From Ailanthus altissimus (lineage: Eukaryota > Streptophyta > Magnoliopsida > Sapindales > Simaroubaceae): a stretch of 64,000 nt of DNA. The stretch covers positions 23,418,501-23,482,500 of the forward strand of contig OX327695.1 of NCBI GenBank assembly GCA_946807835.1, written 5' to 3'. The notes beneath the pieces are model-generated. The model searched no databases. It was not told the origin of the DNA and worked only from the letters and a program-made list of their open reading frames with translations. Made by a program: the position numbers and the translations under genes. Shown piece by piece: positions 22,958 through 34,599 of this stretch (positions within the stretch are counted from its first letter, which is position 1; the number at the start of each line of letters is the position of its first letter).

Positions 22958-22962
22958 GGCAC

Positions 22963-23330
22963 TTCCTCAACATATCTTTAAATCGTGCCCATGTTTATAT
23001 AGCGACTCACCATCATTTTGAACAAATACGGTGATGTCATTCCTCATATTTGCTATGTTCGCTAGTGGAAAATACTTTACTAGAAACTTATGGGTTAAGT
23101 CATCCCATATCGATATAGATCCGAATGAAATTATCATCAACCAACTCTTACTTGTATCCCTTAATAAGAAAGAAAATAGTCTTAGTCTGATGGCATTGTT
23201 TGATACTCTGTTATACCTGAGTGTGTCACAAATTTCTAAAAAATTTATGATATGCATGTTAGAATCATCATTCAATGCACCGCTGAACTTTACAAACTCT
23301 TTCAGCATCTGAATAGTATTCAACTTGATT
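22963..23330 (-). pseudogene. Athila gag, N-terminal half
   Basis: The minus-strand frame 23323-22967 reads MLKEFVKFSGALNDDSNMHI, NFLEICDTLRYNRVSNNAIR, LFSFLLRDTSKSWL, and DDLTHKFLVKYFP then NMRNDITVF. This is the retrotransposon gag core of Athila. A frameshift near 22990 changes to a frame reading ARFKDMLRKC, which meets the TSD and continues at 20690. The capsid role is inferred from the family. Confidence 0.85.
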
Positions 23331-23670
23331 TCAAACTTGTTTGCATTAATTATTGGTCGCCGAATACTAGATTAAATACTATCTATAGTATGGATTGCAT
23401 ACTCTTTTGAGGCACAACTATAGTCTTATGAATAGGATTGTTGATGTGATCTTCTATGTCATTAATTGGTGTTGCTCACGTTAAAGTCTTTGGAATGTTC
23501 TTTCGATCTCAGGATAAAAAAAAAATCAAATCTACACTTTTTGTCATTCGCATAAATTGTCAAAATAAAATTTAAAATAAATCCAAGTAAAAATAAAAAT
23601 AAAAAGAAAAATATAAAGTAAAAGTAAGATAATTTAGTATTAGTATTGATATAAGAATAGAAAAAATTAG

Positions 23671-23688
23671 TCCCCAACAATGGCGCCA
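23671..23688 (-). other. Primer-binding site (tRNA-Asp type)
   Basis: The + strand TCCCCAACAATGGCGCCA is the complement of TGGCGCCATTGTTGGGGA, the primer site typical of Athila/Tat elements that prime with tRNA-Asp. It lies about 10 bases from the LTR that starts at 23699, as expected for a minus-strand element with its 5' LTR on the right. Confidence 0.85.
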
Positions 23689-23698
23689 AAATACTTAA

Positions 23699-24970
23699 TG
23701 TGCAAATTCTAGCTAAACGTAAATGCACACTATTATATCAAGTAATATAGGATTTTTAGTCTAGGTATTGCTCCCACAAAAATTTGTTTAATCTAATTCT
23801 TTATATCAAGTACTAATATAATCATATTTAACTTTTATTAAAATAAAATCTAAAGTTGAATGTTCTCAAATTAATCTAAATTACAAAACTAAACCTAATC
23901 TTAAGCAAATAAGCAAACAAGAGTTTAAATTCACCAATAAAATAAAGAATTTAGGGTTTCAACTTATCCCTTCATATTTCATTGAACCTATAAATCTATT
24001 AGTTAATCCCTCAATAACAAATTATTCACTAGAACACAAATTTTATTATAAGCCTTTGTCGATGGTTAAATAACTATAACTTATCTTAACAATTACCTAT
24101 ATGTCTATGATAATCAGAATAGTGTGGAATTTATTAAGAACAAGTCTAATAATGCCATACATGCCATATAAGTATATATTTATCCTACATGGAACCATGT
24201 ATCAACTATCATAGGCTAAACACATAAATTCCTCTTTCGAGTTAATTATGTTTCCTTAAACAATCAATATATTAGCCAGATATAAAGAAGCATTAAATAC
24301 AAGATAGAATGAATTAATCTAATTTATTGAGTTCATAAACTAAGAAAAATAAAATCATCCAACTACATATTAGATTCAAAAGTCTAATTCTAGATCAAAA
24401 CAATTTAGTTCATAATGAATCTAAGAGTATCACAGTAAATAATGAAATACATCATAAACAAGATCATAAGAATAAGAAGAGATAAGAAAAGTAAACAATG
24501 TGACAACTTGGATTGCTTCTCTTTTCTTGATTGATGCGCAAGTCTTGATCTTTAATCTTCAATTCTTGCATTGATCTTTGTTTTTGTGTTTTTCTTTTGT
24601 TTGCTCTCTTACTCTATGTTATTCTTCTTTTGGCTGTGAAAAAAAGTCTTTTTATAAGTTTTTTTAGGACTTATTAAGTTAGGTTTGATTAGTCGCATGG
24701 GCTCCGTAGGGCTGAGACTTAGAAAATGGGTGGTGATAAACTCTAGCTAAGAATCTTGGCACTGTAGTCTTTGACTTGGGAGCTGCGGCACCGGCTCAAA
24801 ATTCTTGAGTCCTTCGTTTTTCATTCGATTTCTTCAACATCTTCACACCGTAGATGGAAAACCTATATGTGATAAAAAAACAAACTCAAATAAATAGCCA
24901 AATCTTTATGATTTAGGGAAAACTTTAAGTTCGAGAGGATATAAATAATAGTCTATATAAACCCTTATCA
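23699..24970 (-). mobile_element. Athila 5' LTR (minus-strand element)
   Basis: On the + strand it runs TGTGCAAATTC...CCTTATCA (1,272 bp). The primer site lies immediately left. It resembles 14338-15244 more closely than 15925-17516. The base right of the end (GGTGG) does not match any left-hand flank, so the element either lost its TSD or arose by recombination. A decayed GC-rich block lies at about 24690-24795. Confidence 0.82.
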
Positions 24971-25560
24971 GGTGGCATTACAATATTAGGATACCAATGC
25001 ATTATGACAGCATAAAATAAAAATTTATAAGGAAAAAATTCATTAATGGGTGTTGTTTTCATTGATGAATCTAGTATGAGTCTTGATAAATGATTTACAA
25101 TAACATTCACAGCTTTCTTCTTAGCCTTGATAGTGATGTTGAATTATTAAAGTAATATAATCCATCAAATCAGTCTTGGCTTAACATCATGTTTTAAATT
25201 TAAGTTTCTTACAAAAGCATGGTCAGTAAACACAATAGTTGAAGAACCAATTAAGTAAGAGAAAAATTTGTCTAATGCAAATATTACAACAAGTAATTCT
25301 TTTTCAATTGTGTAATTCATTTGGCACTAGTTAAAGTTCTACTTGCTTAATAAATTACATAAAGCTTATATTCCTTTCTTTGTCCTAATACTGCACTAAT
25401 AATATAATCACTGGCATCACATATTATCTCAAAAGGCAAGGACTAGTCAAAAAATTATATGATAGAAGCAAATGTTAGAAGGCCAATAAGTTTCTTAAAA
25501 GAAGTTTGGCACTCTTGAGTACACTCAAATGAGACATCTCTTTTAAGATGTTACAAAGTG
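24971..25560 (-). pseudogene. Athila RNase H / reverse transcriptase, 3' part (outer element)
   Basis: Reading leftward from 25560 on the minus strand: RDVSFECTQECQTSFKKL, LPFEIICDASDYIISAVLGQ, YVIY...SRTLTSA, KNYLL, and a tether segment FNITIKAKKKAVNVIVNHLSR, then HWYPNIVMP. These are the RT thumb/connection, RNase H (DASD motif) and the start of the linker to integrase. The frame contains stops. The RT continues upstream at 38005 after the inserted copia element; joining at the TSD gives ISR|PLCN in frame. Confidence 0.85.
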
Positions 25561-25770
25561 GTCCATATTAGAGTTGGTGCTTATGTGTCATTCCAATATT
25601 GTATGAATATTAATTTTTTAATATTTATACAATAAAATTTTTGAATGAAATTATTAATATTAAACATATATGGTACAATATTTGTAACATTATAGACATT
25701 ATACGATCTAAAGGAGTTTAGATTTAGTCCAAAAGAGTTTAGATCAATACTAAGAGTTATAAATGTTAAG

Positions 25771-27169
25771 TGATGAATACTTGAAATTACATATTTAATA
25801 AGAGTTTTTACATCATTATTTTGTATTACTAGTATTATTAACCTCTCTAACTTAAGCATGTTTACAATATTGTACATAATTATCTTTTAACTATTTTGTG
25901 GTAGGTGTGATAAAATGGGAATAAATTTCTACCTAGGAATCCAATTTAAGTGATTCTTGATCCTATGAAGATCTGAATCAATGGGCTAAAATATTATATT
26001 TCACAAGACATTTTAAATTTGAGTGTTTAAAGGGTGAAAAATAGCCTAGAACGTAACTGATCTGTGGTACAGGTATAATCCAAATAGTCATCAATATTTG
26101 GCCCATAACTAGAGAAATACGCATCTAATATGTATGAGATAACTCAATTTAGAAATATAAGATACTTATCTACAACTTTGATGTTTTGAGTGAAAGTTAA
26201 TTAAAACCACATCAATTCCAAATTGAACAATCAAGTTGGTGCATTAATAATAGTCAATGTAAATTAATTGCCACCCTTCTTGACTTTTATCATCAAAGTG
26301 GTTCCCTCTTCATTTGTCTTGATTTATCCATATTTTTCCATAAATAGGTGACCTGTTTATGGCCAAAGTATGTAATTAGAGAGCTAGATTTTAGTTCAAA
26401 TTACTTGTCTTTTGAATAATCTATTTGTAATATTATTTCTTTTGTTTACTATTATAAAGTCATATTATCTCTTCTTCCATCTCCTTTCTTTTTCTTTAAT
26501 TTTATAATGTCTAAGTAATTTTCTTTTTCCAAATCTGAAAATGTGAAACTCTTGGTAAGGTAATAAGATATACTTAACTCTTATTCATGAATTTAATATT
26601 TTATTCTTCAGTTATGCAAATTTATATATGATATATTTATTTTGTTTGCAATATTGATGCCCTTTCTTGTAAAGTGGTGTATCTTGATTTATTATAAACA
26701 GTTTTTATAGTTAGCTCTTCTTGAAACCATTTATAAGATTTGGTGTAGATGTCTTTTCTTGTAAAGTGTGAATCTTAATATAAATACCTGAACCTATTTA
26801 TAAGATTTGGTGTATAATAATTAAAAGAAATTAATACAAGTTAATATATAAATGATAATGAATCTTAGTTGTCATATCTTTCGATTGAAACCTCTTTTGT
26901 GTGAAGATTCCAATTGAGTTATAAAAAGAGTTTAATATATTCTTATTTTATATGTCAATAGTGAATTCTCCTAACCTTAGCATTTATTTTAATTGGTTAA
27001 TTAATTATTATTTGCAAACATTTTATATTGCTTTATTTATCTTTAGAGTATTTATAATTTGTAATTTTAATTCAACTTCCATGTAGATCGACCTTATTCC
27101 TACCGAGTTATTTTTATTACTTCGACAATCTTATACTTAGAAATAAACTCCTATATTTTGGAAGTGTTA
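25771..27169 (+). mobile_element. Tat/Athila-type solo LTR nested in the copia LTR
   Basis: It starts TGATGAATAC and ends GAAGTGTTA (CA decayed to TA), with a perfect 5-bp TSD TTAAG (25766-25770 and 27170-27174). Removing it restores the copia LTR text 'ATAAATGTTAAGAGTTAGC', which matches 20894-20925. Near its end it has CCATGTAGATCGACCTTATT then CCTACCGAGTTA, the terminal signature of Tat-lineage (Retand/Ogre) LTRs. It is about 1.4 kb with no coding content. Confidence 0.88.
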
Positions 27170-28991
27170 TTAAGAGTTAGCATTGGTAAGAGTTAACAGG
27201 TTACAAGAGTCTGGATATCTAAAGAGTTAGAGCCTTGTTTAAAACAGGACAACGAGCTAAGAGTGTACTAGTAATGACATAGTAGCAAAGAGTTGCAATA
27301 GGTGCTAGAAAACATCATTATGTAAGTATGTTCTCAAACACTATATTTCTGATATATTTTTATCGATGTGGGTTTGTCGGTAAATCCCTTTTATATAGAT
27401 TAGTGTATGTCTATATCTGTATGGTACAAATGGTTGTTCTTAGCTGACCATGAGATCAGTGAAAGCTCATATAGGCATGCGGGTATTCATTTAGGACTGA
27501 ATTCTGAACAGACTTATGAGGACCCCAATAAATATCCTATGAAGCTGTCAATGGTAAGTCCTTTCGAGTTGAGTAGTATTCATGGTCCTTTGACCTGAGC
27601 GCCCCAGTAGACTTGCGAGTGATCCATCATACTTTAGTTCCACAATTGTCAAAGACCTTTTATGGTTTATCGCTATGTGTCGTTGGGTATGGTTCGATGC
27701 TCGTGGAGTTTAGTGTGCACATATATAGGATTCGTCAACTTACATAGGTAAGTTGTATATTCTGATACTCCAAGAAATGTATTTCAGGAAGCTGTTTTGC
27801 TAAAAGTAGAAACCTAAAAAAAAAGGTTTTTCGTAAGGGTTAAACAATATTGTAAAAGGATTAAACAATATTACAAAGGATTTTGCAGATATTATTTTAC
27901 GAAAATATAAATCTGGATATAAGTTCATTGCTAAGCATATAGTTATTTGACTGTCATAATCTATATCTATGTTTTTCTAGGATATAGGTGACAAAGAGGT
28001 TATACATATGCATTCTAACTTTAACTTGTAAGGTCTAACGCCTTGATTTGTAATATCCGTGATGTGTGCATAGGACATTGATCACGGACTCATGGAATAG
28101 TTTCATTTGACGAATTGGGTGTAGACCTAGAGATTATAGTAACATAAAGTGTACTCCTTGCGCACTAGGTTAGCGTACCGGATTAAATAGTTTAATTCAG
28201 TAAATTTCAACAAAATTGAATATTTGTTTTATGATCCCTGGGATGTGCATGTGTCAAGACTTAAGAGTTAAGTATATCAAATAGTTAATAAATATTATTG
28301 ACCAATTAGATGTTGACACGTGGTGCCTTGTAAGCCATTGATTATTTGACTACAAGTGATTACCAAAATGCTATTGGCTTGTTAGACAAGCTTTCCTTTA
28401 TACTTAAGTATTAAGTAATAAAAAGTCAAATAATAATTAACCTTGGTTAAGTTAACTCTCGAGTGTTGTTTAGGTAGAGCCCACTTTTAGTTAACTTAGA
28501 GACTTAATAAAATTAATGGCTTATTGGGGGAAGTTTTGTTTGCTTAATTGTTATGATTGAACGAGTTCCCTTTTGGGCTAAAAAGTCCCTTGAACCTAGA
28601 ATCAACCAATTCTTCTGTATTCTATATAAGGAGATATAATATGTAAATAGAGGTAATAGACAGAGATCATGGAATCTAAGTTATATAGGAATAAATAAGG
28701 TTTAACAACTCCTCTCCTCTCTTCCTTTTCCATCTCGTAAGTAGGGATGATGGATGTTGGTTTCCAACTCTACTATATTAATTGTCTTTAGGGTGCAACT
28801 AACTTCATATGAACCTATCAATAAATGGAAAGATTAGAATAGAAAGACACATCTTTCATTAAAAAGTACTAAAGTGTTCTCCTCATTATAGCTAGGACTA
28901 TCGTCCTCCTAACTCAAAAGCATCAGTGGCAACTGTTGGTGGACTGAGTACAAGCTTGACTTCTCATAGCTAAGAGAAGAGTACATCAGTT

Positions 28992-30756
28992 TGTTAGTGT
29001 GTTTTAGGGTGCAAGCATGTGATTATGTACATGTTGAAAATTTTTAAATGTATGTCCAACATACATTACGTAGCAGAATAAAATAATATAATCAATATAT
29101 ACACATTACAACTGAATCAAAAATAGTATAAGAATTGAATACATACCCTTGTAGATGATTCAGTGAAGATTGTTAAACTTTGAAGTTTGTTGAGCTCATA
29201 ATAAAGTTTTCTCTTGAACAATTCTAGACTCTAACGTTTGGTGGGATTAGAGTAGTTAGAATGGTGGCCTTTGATGTATATTTCATACAGAATCAAAACA
29301 AATTCAACACTTGAACTAGTTAAAGCATCAAATGCTTAAAATGGTGTTTTGGGACCTAAATGCACCTTTTTCAAAGTTTTCATTTTCTCTATTCTCTTTG
29401 CACGAATTATCCATTCTCAAAATGAATTCCATTCAAAATGAAACTTATTTCATTTGTTTTTTCAATGGCTAAAGACATTTTGTGGACACATGTCTAACAT
29501 ATATCCATGTAAGGCCATGAATGAGTGACAAATGTCACTTATGTTATCCATGTAAATACTTTGCATAGGTGACATTTTTCACATGCATGCTATCATTTTT
29601 CACACAAATGGCCATGCATGGATGCCATGTGTGCATTTGCACTTTTTTATGCAATAGGGACTAATTTGCAAGATTTATAAATTATAGTTTCCACTTTCCA
29701 AATAAGTCCTAAAACGTATTCTGCTTTTTGAAACCTTCCTGGATCTATCCGTACGATCTGTACCATTACCCCAGTGCTTAACGAGTACACTTTATATTGT
29801 GAGACTCTCTAGGTTCACACTTATTTTTCTTACAGAACACTTCTGCAAGTCCATGAACGATGCCTCACACACACGTTATGGATATTATAGAACAGAGTAT
29901 TGAACTATACAAGTTGAAGTTAATTATATTCGTATAATTCTTCCATCACCTATATGCTAGAAGAGCAGAGATATAGATCATCACCGTCAAATCTCTATTT
30001 TCTTATCCGTGAAATTATCTCTAAATACGTATTTTTGTAAACAATATCCGCAAACTCATTTGCAATATTATTTAACCCTAATGGAAAAATCGTTTTTTGG
30101 GGTTAATGTTTATGGCTATAAGACTTTTTTAAATATGTTCTTAAAGCATCAGGATATACAACTCACCCATATGAACTGACGGATCCCATATCTACACATG
30201 CTAGACTCTATGAGCATAGAATCATATTTAGCAACACTCTCCATTGATGGCTTCATGGGATGTTTATTGAAGGTCCTCGTGAATTTGTTTAGTATCCAGT
30301 TTTTACTGAATACCTGCATGCCCATACGGAATTTTATTAAACCCATGGTCTGCTAAGACTAACCATGTAGATAATCCAGATATGAACATACATTGATCCA
30401 AAAGAAATATCGGTCTACCAGTGTCTATAACTATGGATCAGGAACGATATTTTTGAGAACATATTGTGCAATGACATTTCTTAACACAATTTTTTAACTC
30501 TTTGCAACTACGTCATTACTATAATATTATCGGGTGTTTTTTTTCCTATTTTAGACAAGGTTTTAACTCTATAGAATTGTTATATCTTAACTTTGACCTA
30601 AACTCTTTTTAGATCTATAATGTTCAAAAAGTTATAAGCTTCTTACCATATAAATAATAATAATTGATGAATAAAAGAAATATTTATTATATATATGTTA
30701 AATAAATAAATATTCATACAACAATTTGAATGGCACCGTAAGCACAATTCTCAATA
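28992..30756 (-). mobile_element. Copia solo LTR nested in reverse orientation
   Basis: On the + strand it runs TGTTAGTGTG...TTCTCAATA. It is a reverse-orientation copy of the same LTR family: compare the minus strand around 30300-30180 (ATCCAGTTTTTACTGAATAC and nearby) with 21180-21260. Flanks are CAGTT (28987-28991) and GAGTT (30757-30761), a TSD with one mismatch. The outer terminus is TA instead of CA. It is 1,765 bp, shorter than the solo copies at 20694 and 59492. Confidence 0.7.
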
Positions 30757-31636
30757 GAGTTATCATGTTAGTAGATAGGCAATAGCCTTCTAAAGAGCAT
30801 TCTTTTTACTCGACTAAGTAATCAAATATAACTTAACTTTGGTTAAATATTAACTAAAGTTTAGTTAATTTAATAAAACAAATATTAAATGAAACAACTT
30901 AATGGCTAAGGCTTGTAAAAAGGGATATTTTCATAACTTAATGATTAAGTTAATCAAATATAATAAGAAATTATTTTATTAAAGGAAAAAGTTATTTTTG
31001 ATAAAATAATACAATTCATTTCATGGGTTGAAATGAAAATGGACGGCCATTTTGTTAAAAGGAAATAAAAAGTTCATTTTCTTTAAAGGTTAACAAAATC
31101 CTTACAAGGGTGGTTCCGTCAAATAGAAATGAGAGAGAGAAAGATTATTTTTTTATTATTTTCAATTGTTAAAAATACTATTTCATCTTCTTCTCTAATT
31201 AAACTAGCCATGGAAGCTTAGGATTTTGGTTTTTGTAATTCAAGTATTGAATAAAACAAAACTAAGTTCATTACTTAAAAATAGTTTAAGTGTTAAACTA
31301 TAGATTAAGAGTTAGTTTAAAGAGTTTAAGAGTTAAACCATTGCTAGAAAATTAAAACTGTTATTCTAGCTAATCAAGCCCACCTCCATTGATTGCTAGA
31401 ATTGATAACGGGTCCATTTCAATTAGAAATTCAGTTTAATCCATTCTAAAGACTTCCGAGATGAATTCTCAACCAGTTTCATTTCATTATTGTAATAAGG
31501 CAAAAATTGTGTTCATTGTTTTAGAAAATTATATTTTCATCTTCCACTGCGTATATTATATATGAGATGTATGTATATGAAATAATGGACACAAACCACA
31601 TGCATGCACCATTAGTTTTAATCAGCATCCTAACAA

Positions 31637-31650
31637 TTGGAATCAGAGTG
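31637..31650 (+). other. Copia primer-binding site (initiator tRNA-Met type)
   Basis: TTGGAATCAGAGTG directly follows the LTR end CTAACA. It differs at two positions from the TGGTATCAGAGC site that most plant copia elements use with initiator tRNA-Met. This fixes the 3' boundary of the 5' LTR. Confidence 0.8.
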
Positions 31651-33280
31651 TTTAGTGGTATTGATTGGGTAATTTGGAGTGTTTATTGTGTTGTTAGGAA
31701 AGTCCCAAGGTTGTGGTGGTACATTTCAAGTGTTGAAAATGCTAAATCGGGAAGACAGCAAGTGGGATGTCGTGGCAGTGAAGTTTAGTGTTGCGACTCT
31801 AAGGCTTTCCAGGCTCTGGCACCGCAGCATGGATGATGAGCGTCATGGCACTGGGGTTTCTAGGCCTAATGCTGCAGTGTTCAAAGCTTGGTGCCGCAAC
31901 GCTGGGGGTTCTACATCCAGTACCACAGTACTAAAGGGCTGTCGTTGCAGCGTTGGGAGCTCTGCCTTCAACGTGACATTGTTCATTATGAAATATTTTT
32001 TAAAAATTATTTTTAAAAATTAATTATGCAATTTGGGAGTTTATGAAATGCAGTAATAATAGTTATTAGTCTGCATTATAAACTGTGATTTTTTTAATGT
32101 AATGGTAACTATAATGGTAGCCCTACTAGTGAGGGTTAGTTGTATTTTTGCAAAAATAAATGACTGATTGAGAGTCTTCTCTTCATAATATGAGACCCAG
32201 TATTTAAAAATTTCTCTTAATCAAATTAAATAGTACTATATTATGATAAAATTTTACTTGGTTCATTTTGTTAATACGGTGTTAGACGGGTCACGTCGAG
32301 TTTTTCTCAATATTGCTATAACATGAGGGATTTAGTTAGTGTGACTCAAACTATGTCAGTTAAACATGAGATGGGGCAAATATATGAGAACATATTAAAA
32401 TATTGCTACAGCATAAAGGTAGTATCAATAATATATATTTGATTATTGACAAGTTAATTTGAAATACACTTACCCAATATTGCTATAACATGAGGGTAAG
32501 GTATATTTAAGATAAGTGGTATGAGTTGCATGAGATGCAATTGACAAGAGTTTTCTACCAGTTGAATTTACAAATACCAATATTGCTATAGCATGAGGCT
32601 AGAGTAAAATGTCAATGGGGTCTACTTCTTATTGTATAGTTTAAAGAGTTTAAACTGTCGTTAAGTAAAGCAGTGGAATGGCATTTTTAGGTTAAACATT
32701 GTATAATAGTTATACTCATGATCTCAAGCGTTATTAATAGAAATATTTTGCTACACATCTCCTCATTTATCTTGTAGTGATAAGATACTTGTCTTATAAA
32801 GATAATTATGAGTAATCCCGTTAGTTTACTTAATCTATGCACATCAACTATCGGGTACCAAAACATATTTAGACTTGCTTATAAATCTGTGAATTATTCT
32901 AGATTAGGAAATTTTGGATATATCAACGATCAAGAGATGATAAAGAGGTGTTTCTAATAATGTCTCTTCAAAAGAGGCTATAAGTTATCAAAAATAAATA
33001 AAGAATGATTTGAGTGTCAAATCATATATTCTGGCATCGATGTTTAATGATCTTTAGCTGGATCATGTATATATGAGATGTGTAGGTATTATAGTGCTCT
33101 ATTTGAAAAATTATTTGATATATACAAATAAAGAATAGTCACAATGGAAAGTGTTTCCACTGTGATAAGGTTTGAAATAGTAAGTATTACTGTTCAAGGC
33201 ACATTGACTAAGAATAGATAAACCATTTAGATATTTGTTTACCATTAGCATATGATGCTAGAAGTGCAGGGGTATGAGAT
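31651..33280 (+). pseudogene. Copia internal region, leader and gag, unrecognisable
   Basis: The gag of the copia element should lie here but I cannot align any convincing block. A GC-richer patch at 31780-31980 carries an open frame (31679-32023) built on repeated GCACCGCAGC/GCCGCAACGC-like words. These resemble the GC islands in the Athila LTRs and may be a foreign segment. Between 32290 and 32600 a phrase like AATATTGCTATAACATGAGG recurs four times, roughly 90-170 bases apart. Confidence 0.4.
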
Positions 33281-33289
33281 ATTGTTTGT

Positions 33290-34560
33290 ACTTTTCATAT
33301 CTACAAGTTGTTACATGATTTGGGGAATATTACGTAGCCATGAAAAGAGAAATATAGCTTCGCGTAGAAAATAAAGATTTTATAGAAGTGGTAGCTGTTA
33401 GAACTTTTATGTTACTTCTCCATTCTAGCAGAAGTATTATATTGTATAATTACTATTTTATGCCAAATATTATTAGGCGACTTATGTCACACCTTGTAGT
33501 AGATAGAAAGGGTTATCTTAAATACATTAGAAATAGTTTTTTTATTTATTTGTTTTATGTTTATATGATAATGATAATTTTTTGCTAATTGAATGTCAGT
33601 TAATGAATGACCGCTATATCTTAAATACAACAAGAAATGTCCTAAATGTCTAGGTGAACATAACAAATTGTAGTTCGGAAACTTTGAATTATAAAGAATA
33701 ATGGCTTATAAGATTAGGTCATATAGTCACGAGATGACTATCTCGTCTAGTTAAGGATGGTCAGATACTTGATCCAACTATAGAACCTTGGCCAATTTTA
33801 TGAATTCTGAATTCAAGAAAAAATGACTAAATACTTGTTTAGGTGTTGGACACTGGGCCACTAATCTATTAGAACTAGTACATTGTATTGTATATAGTCT
33901 AATGAATCATACTGCCATAAATGGATTTTAATACTTCATTGTCTTTATAGTGATTTATCACGATACGAACATATATTTTTGGGAAACACAGATTAATTTT
34001 TTTTTGAAGTATTCAAAAGGTTCTGATTAGAAAGTAGAGAAACAAACCTTTATGTAAATTGAATACCTTCGATTAGACTAAGGTAGTTTATACATAAGTA
34101 ATAAATTCATAAATTATTTAAAGAAGAATGCGATTCTAGCTCAACACAGTCCTCCTAATACTTTTCAACACAAAGGTGTCTTGGAAATGAGGAATAAAAC
34201 TTTATTAGATATGGTTTGGTTGATAGTGAGCTTCACTGGTCTTTTAGAATATCTATGGGATTATGCTTTAGAATATGTTTCTTACTTATTGAACATAGTT
34301 CCATCAAAAGTCTATCATTCTACTATGTATGTGATATAGATTAAAAAGAAATCGAGTCTTAAATAAGTTGAGGCTTAGGATTGTTCTGCTTGCATAAGAG
34401 TTACACAACAGGATAAACTTGCACTTAAGGGGTACATATGTAGTTCATTGGGTAGCATTCGATGGGATACTAGTTCTATGATCTAGAGAAACGAAACATG
34501 TTCATTCCTCGTGATCCCATATTTTTAGAAAAATAGTTTCTTATGGGTCATGTGGATTAT
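33290..34560 (+). pseudogene. Copia protease/pre-integrase and integrase remnant
   Basis: Frame pieces: 33380-33530 reads EVVAVRTFMLLLHSSRS, then YYFMPNIIRRLMS, matching the copia protease-to-GAG-pre-integrase segment with its 'xYYVPxxxRN' motif. The segment 33700-33780 reads LIRLGHIVTR, stop, LSRLVKDGQILDP, the GAG-pre-integrase HLRLGH motif. The segment 34170-34310 reads FQHKGVLEMRNKTLLDMVW, LIVSFTGLLEYLWDYALE and YLLNIVPSK, the C-terminal part of the integrase core (GVxERRNRTLLDMV). Frameshifts and stops occur throughout. Confidence 0.8.
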
Positions 34561-34599
34561 AGAAATATTAAACTTGATGAAGTCAATTAGAATGTATAC

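Larger units (their letters stand above)
25566..31635 (+). mobile_element. Copia 5' LTR with three inserted segments
   Basis: LTR pieces are 25566-25770, 27175-28553 and about 30794-31635, which align with the 3' LTR and with the solo LTR at 20694. Interruptions are a solo LTR at 25771-27169, an unassigned segment of about 470 bases starting at 28554, and a reversed copia LTR at 28992-30756 within it. A TATA-like CTATATAAGGAGA lies at about 28621-28633 in the unassigned segment. The LTR ends CATCCTAACA just before the primer site. Confidence 0.75.

Noticed and set aside
15925..24970. A clean single Athila insertion from 15925 to 24970
   Set aside because: Flanks TTGAT and GGTGG do not match, and the right LTR resembles 14338-15244 more than 15925-17516, so the simple model does not hold.
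29027..29032. 29032 as the left end of the reversed copia LTR
   Set aside because: The terminal TGTTG there is followed by no matching TSD; extending to 28992 gives the family end (complement of ACTAACA) and a near-matching TSD.
31679..32023. 114-residue ORF after the copia primer site
   Set aside because: It spans a GC-rich patch of repeated words and does not resemble copia gag; kept only as a finding about composition.
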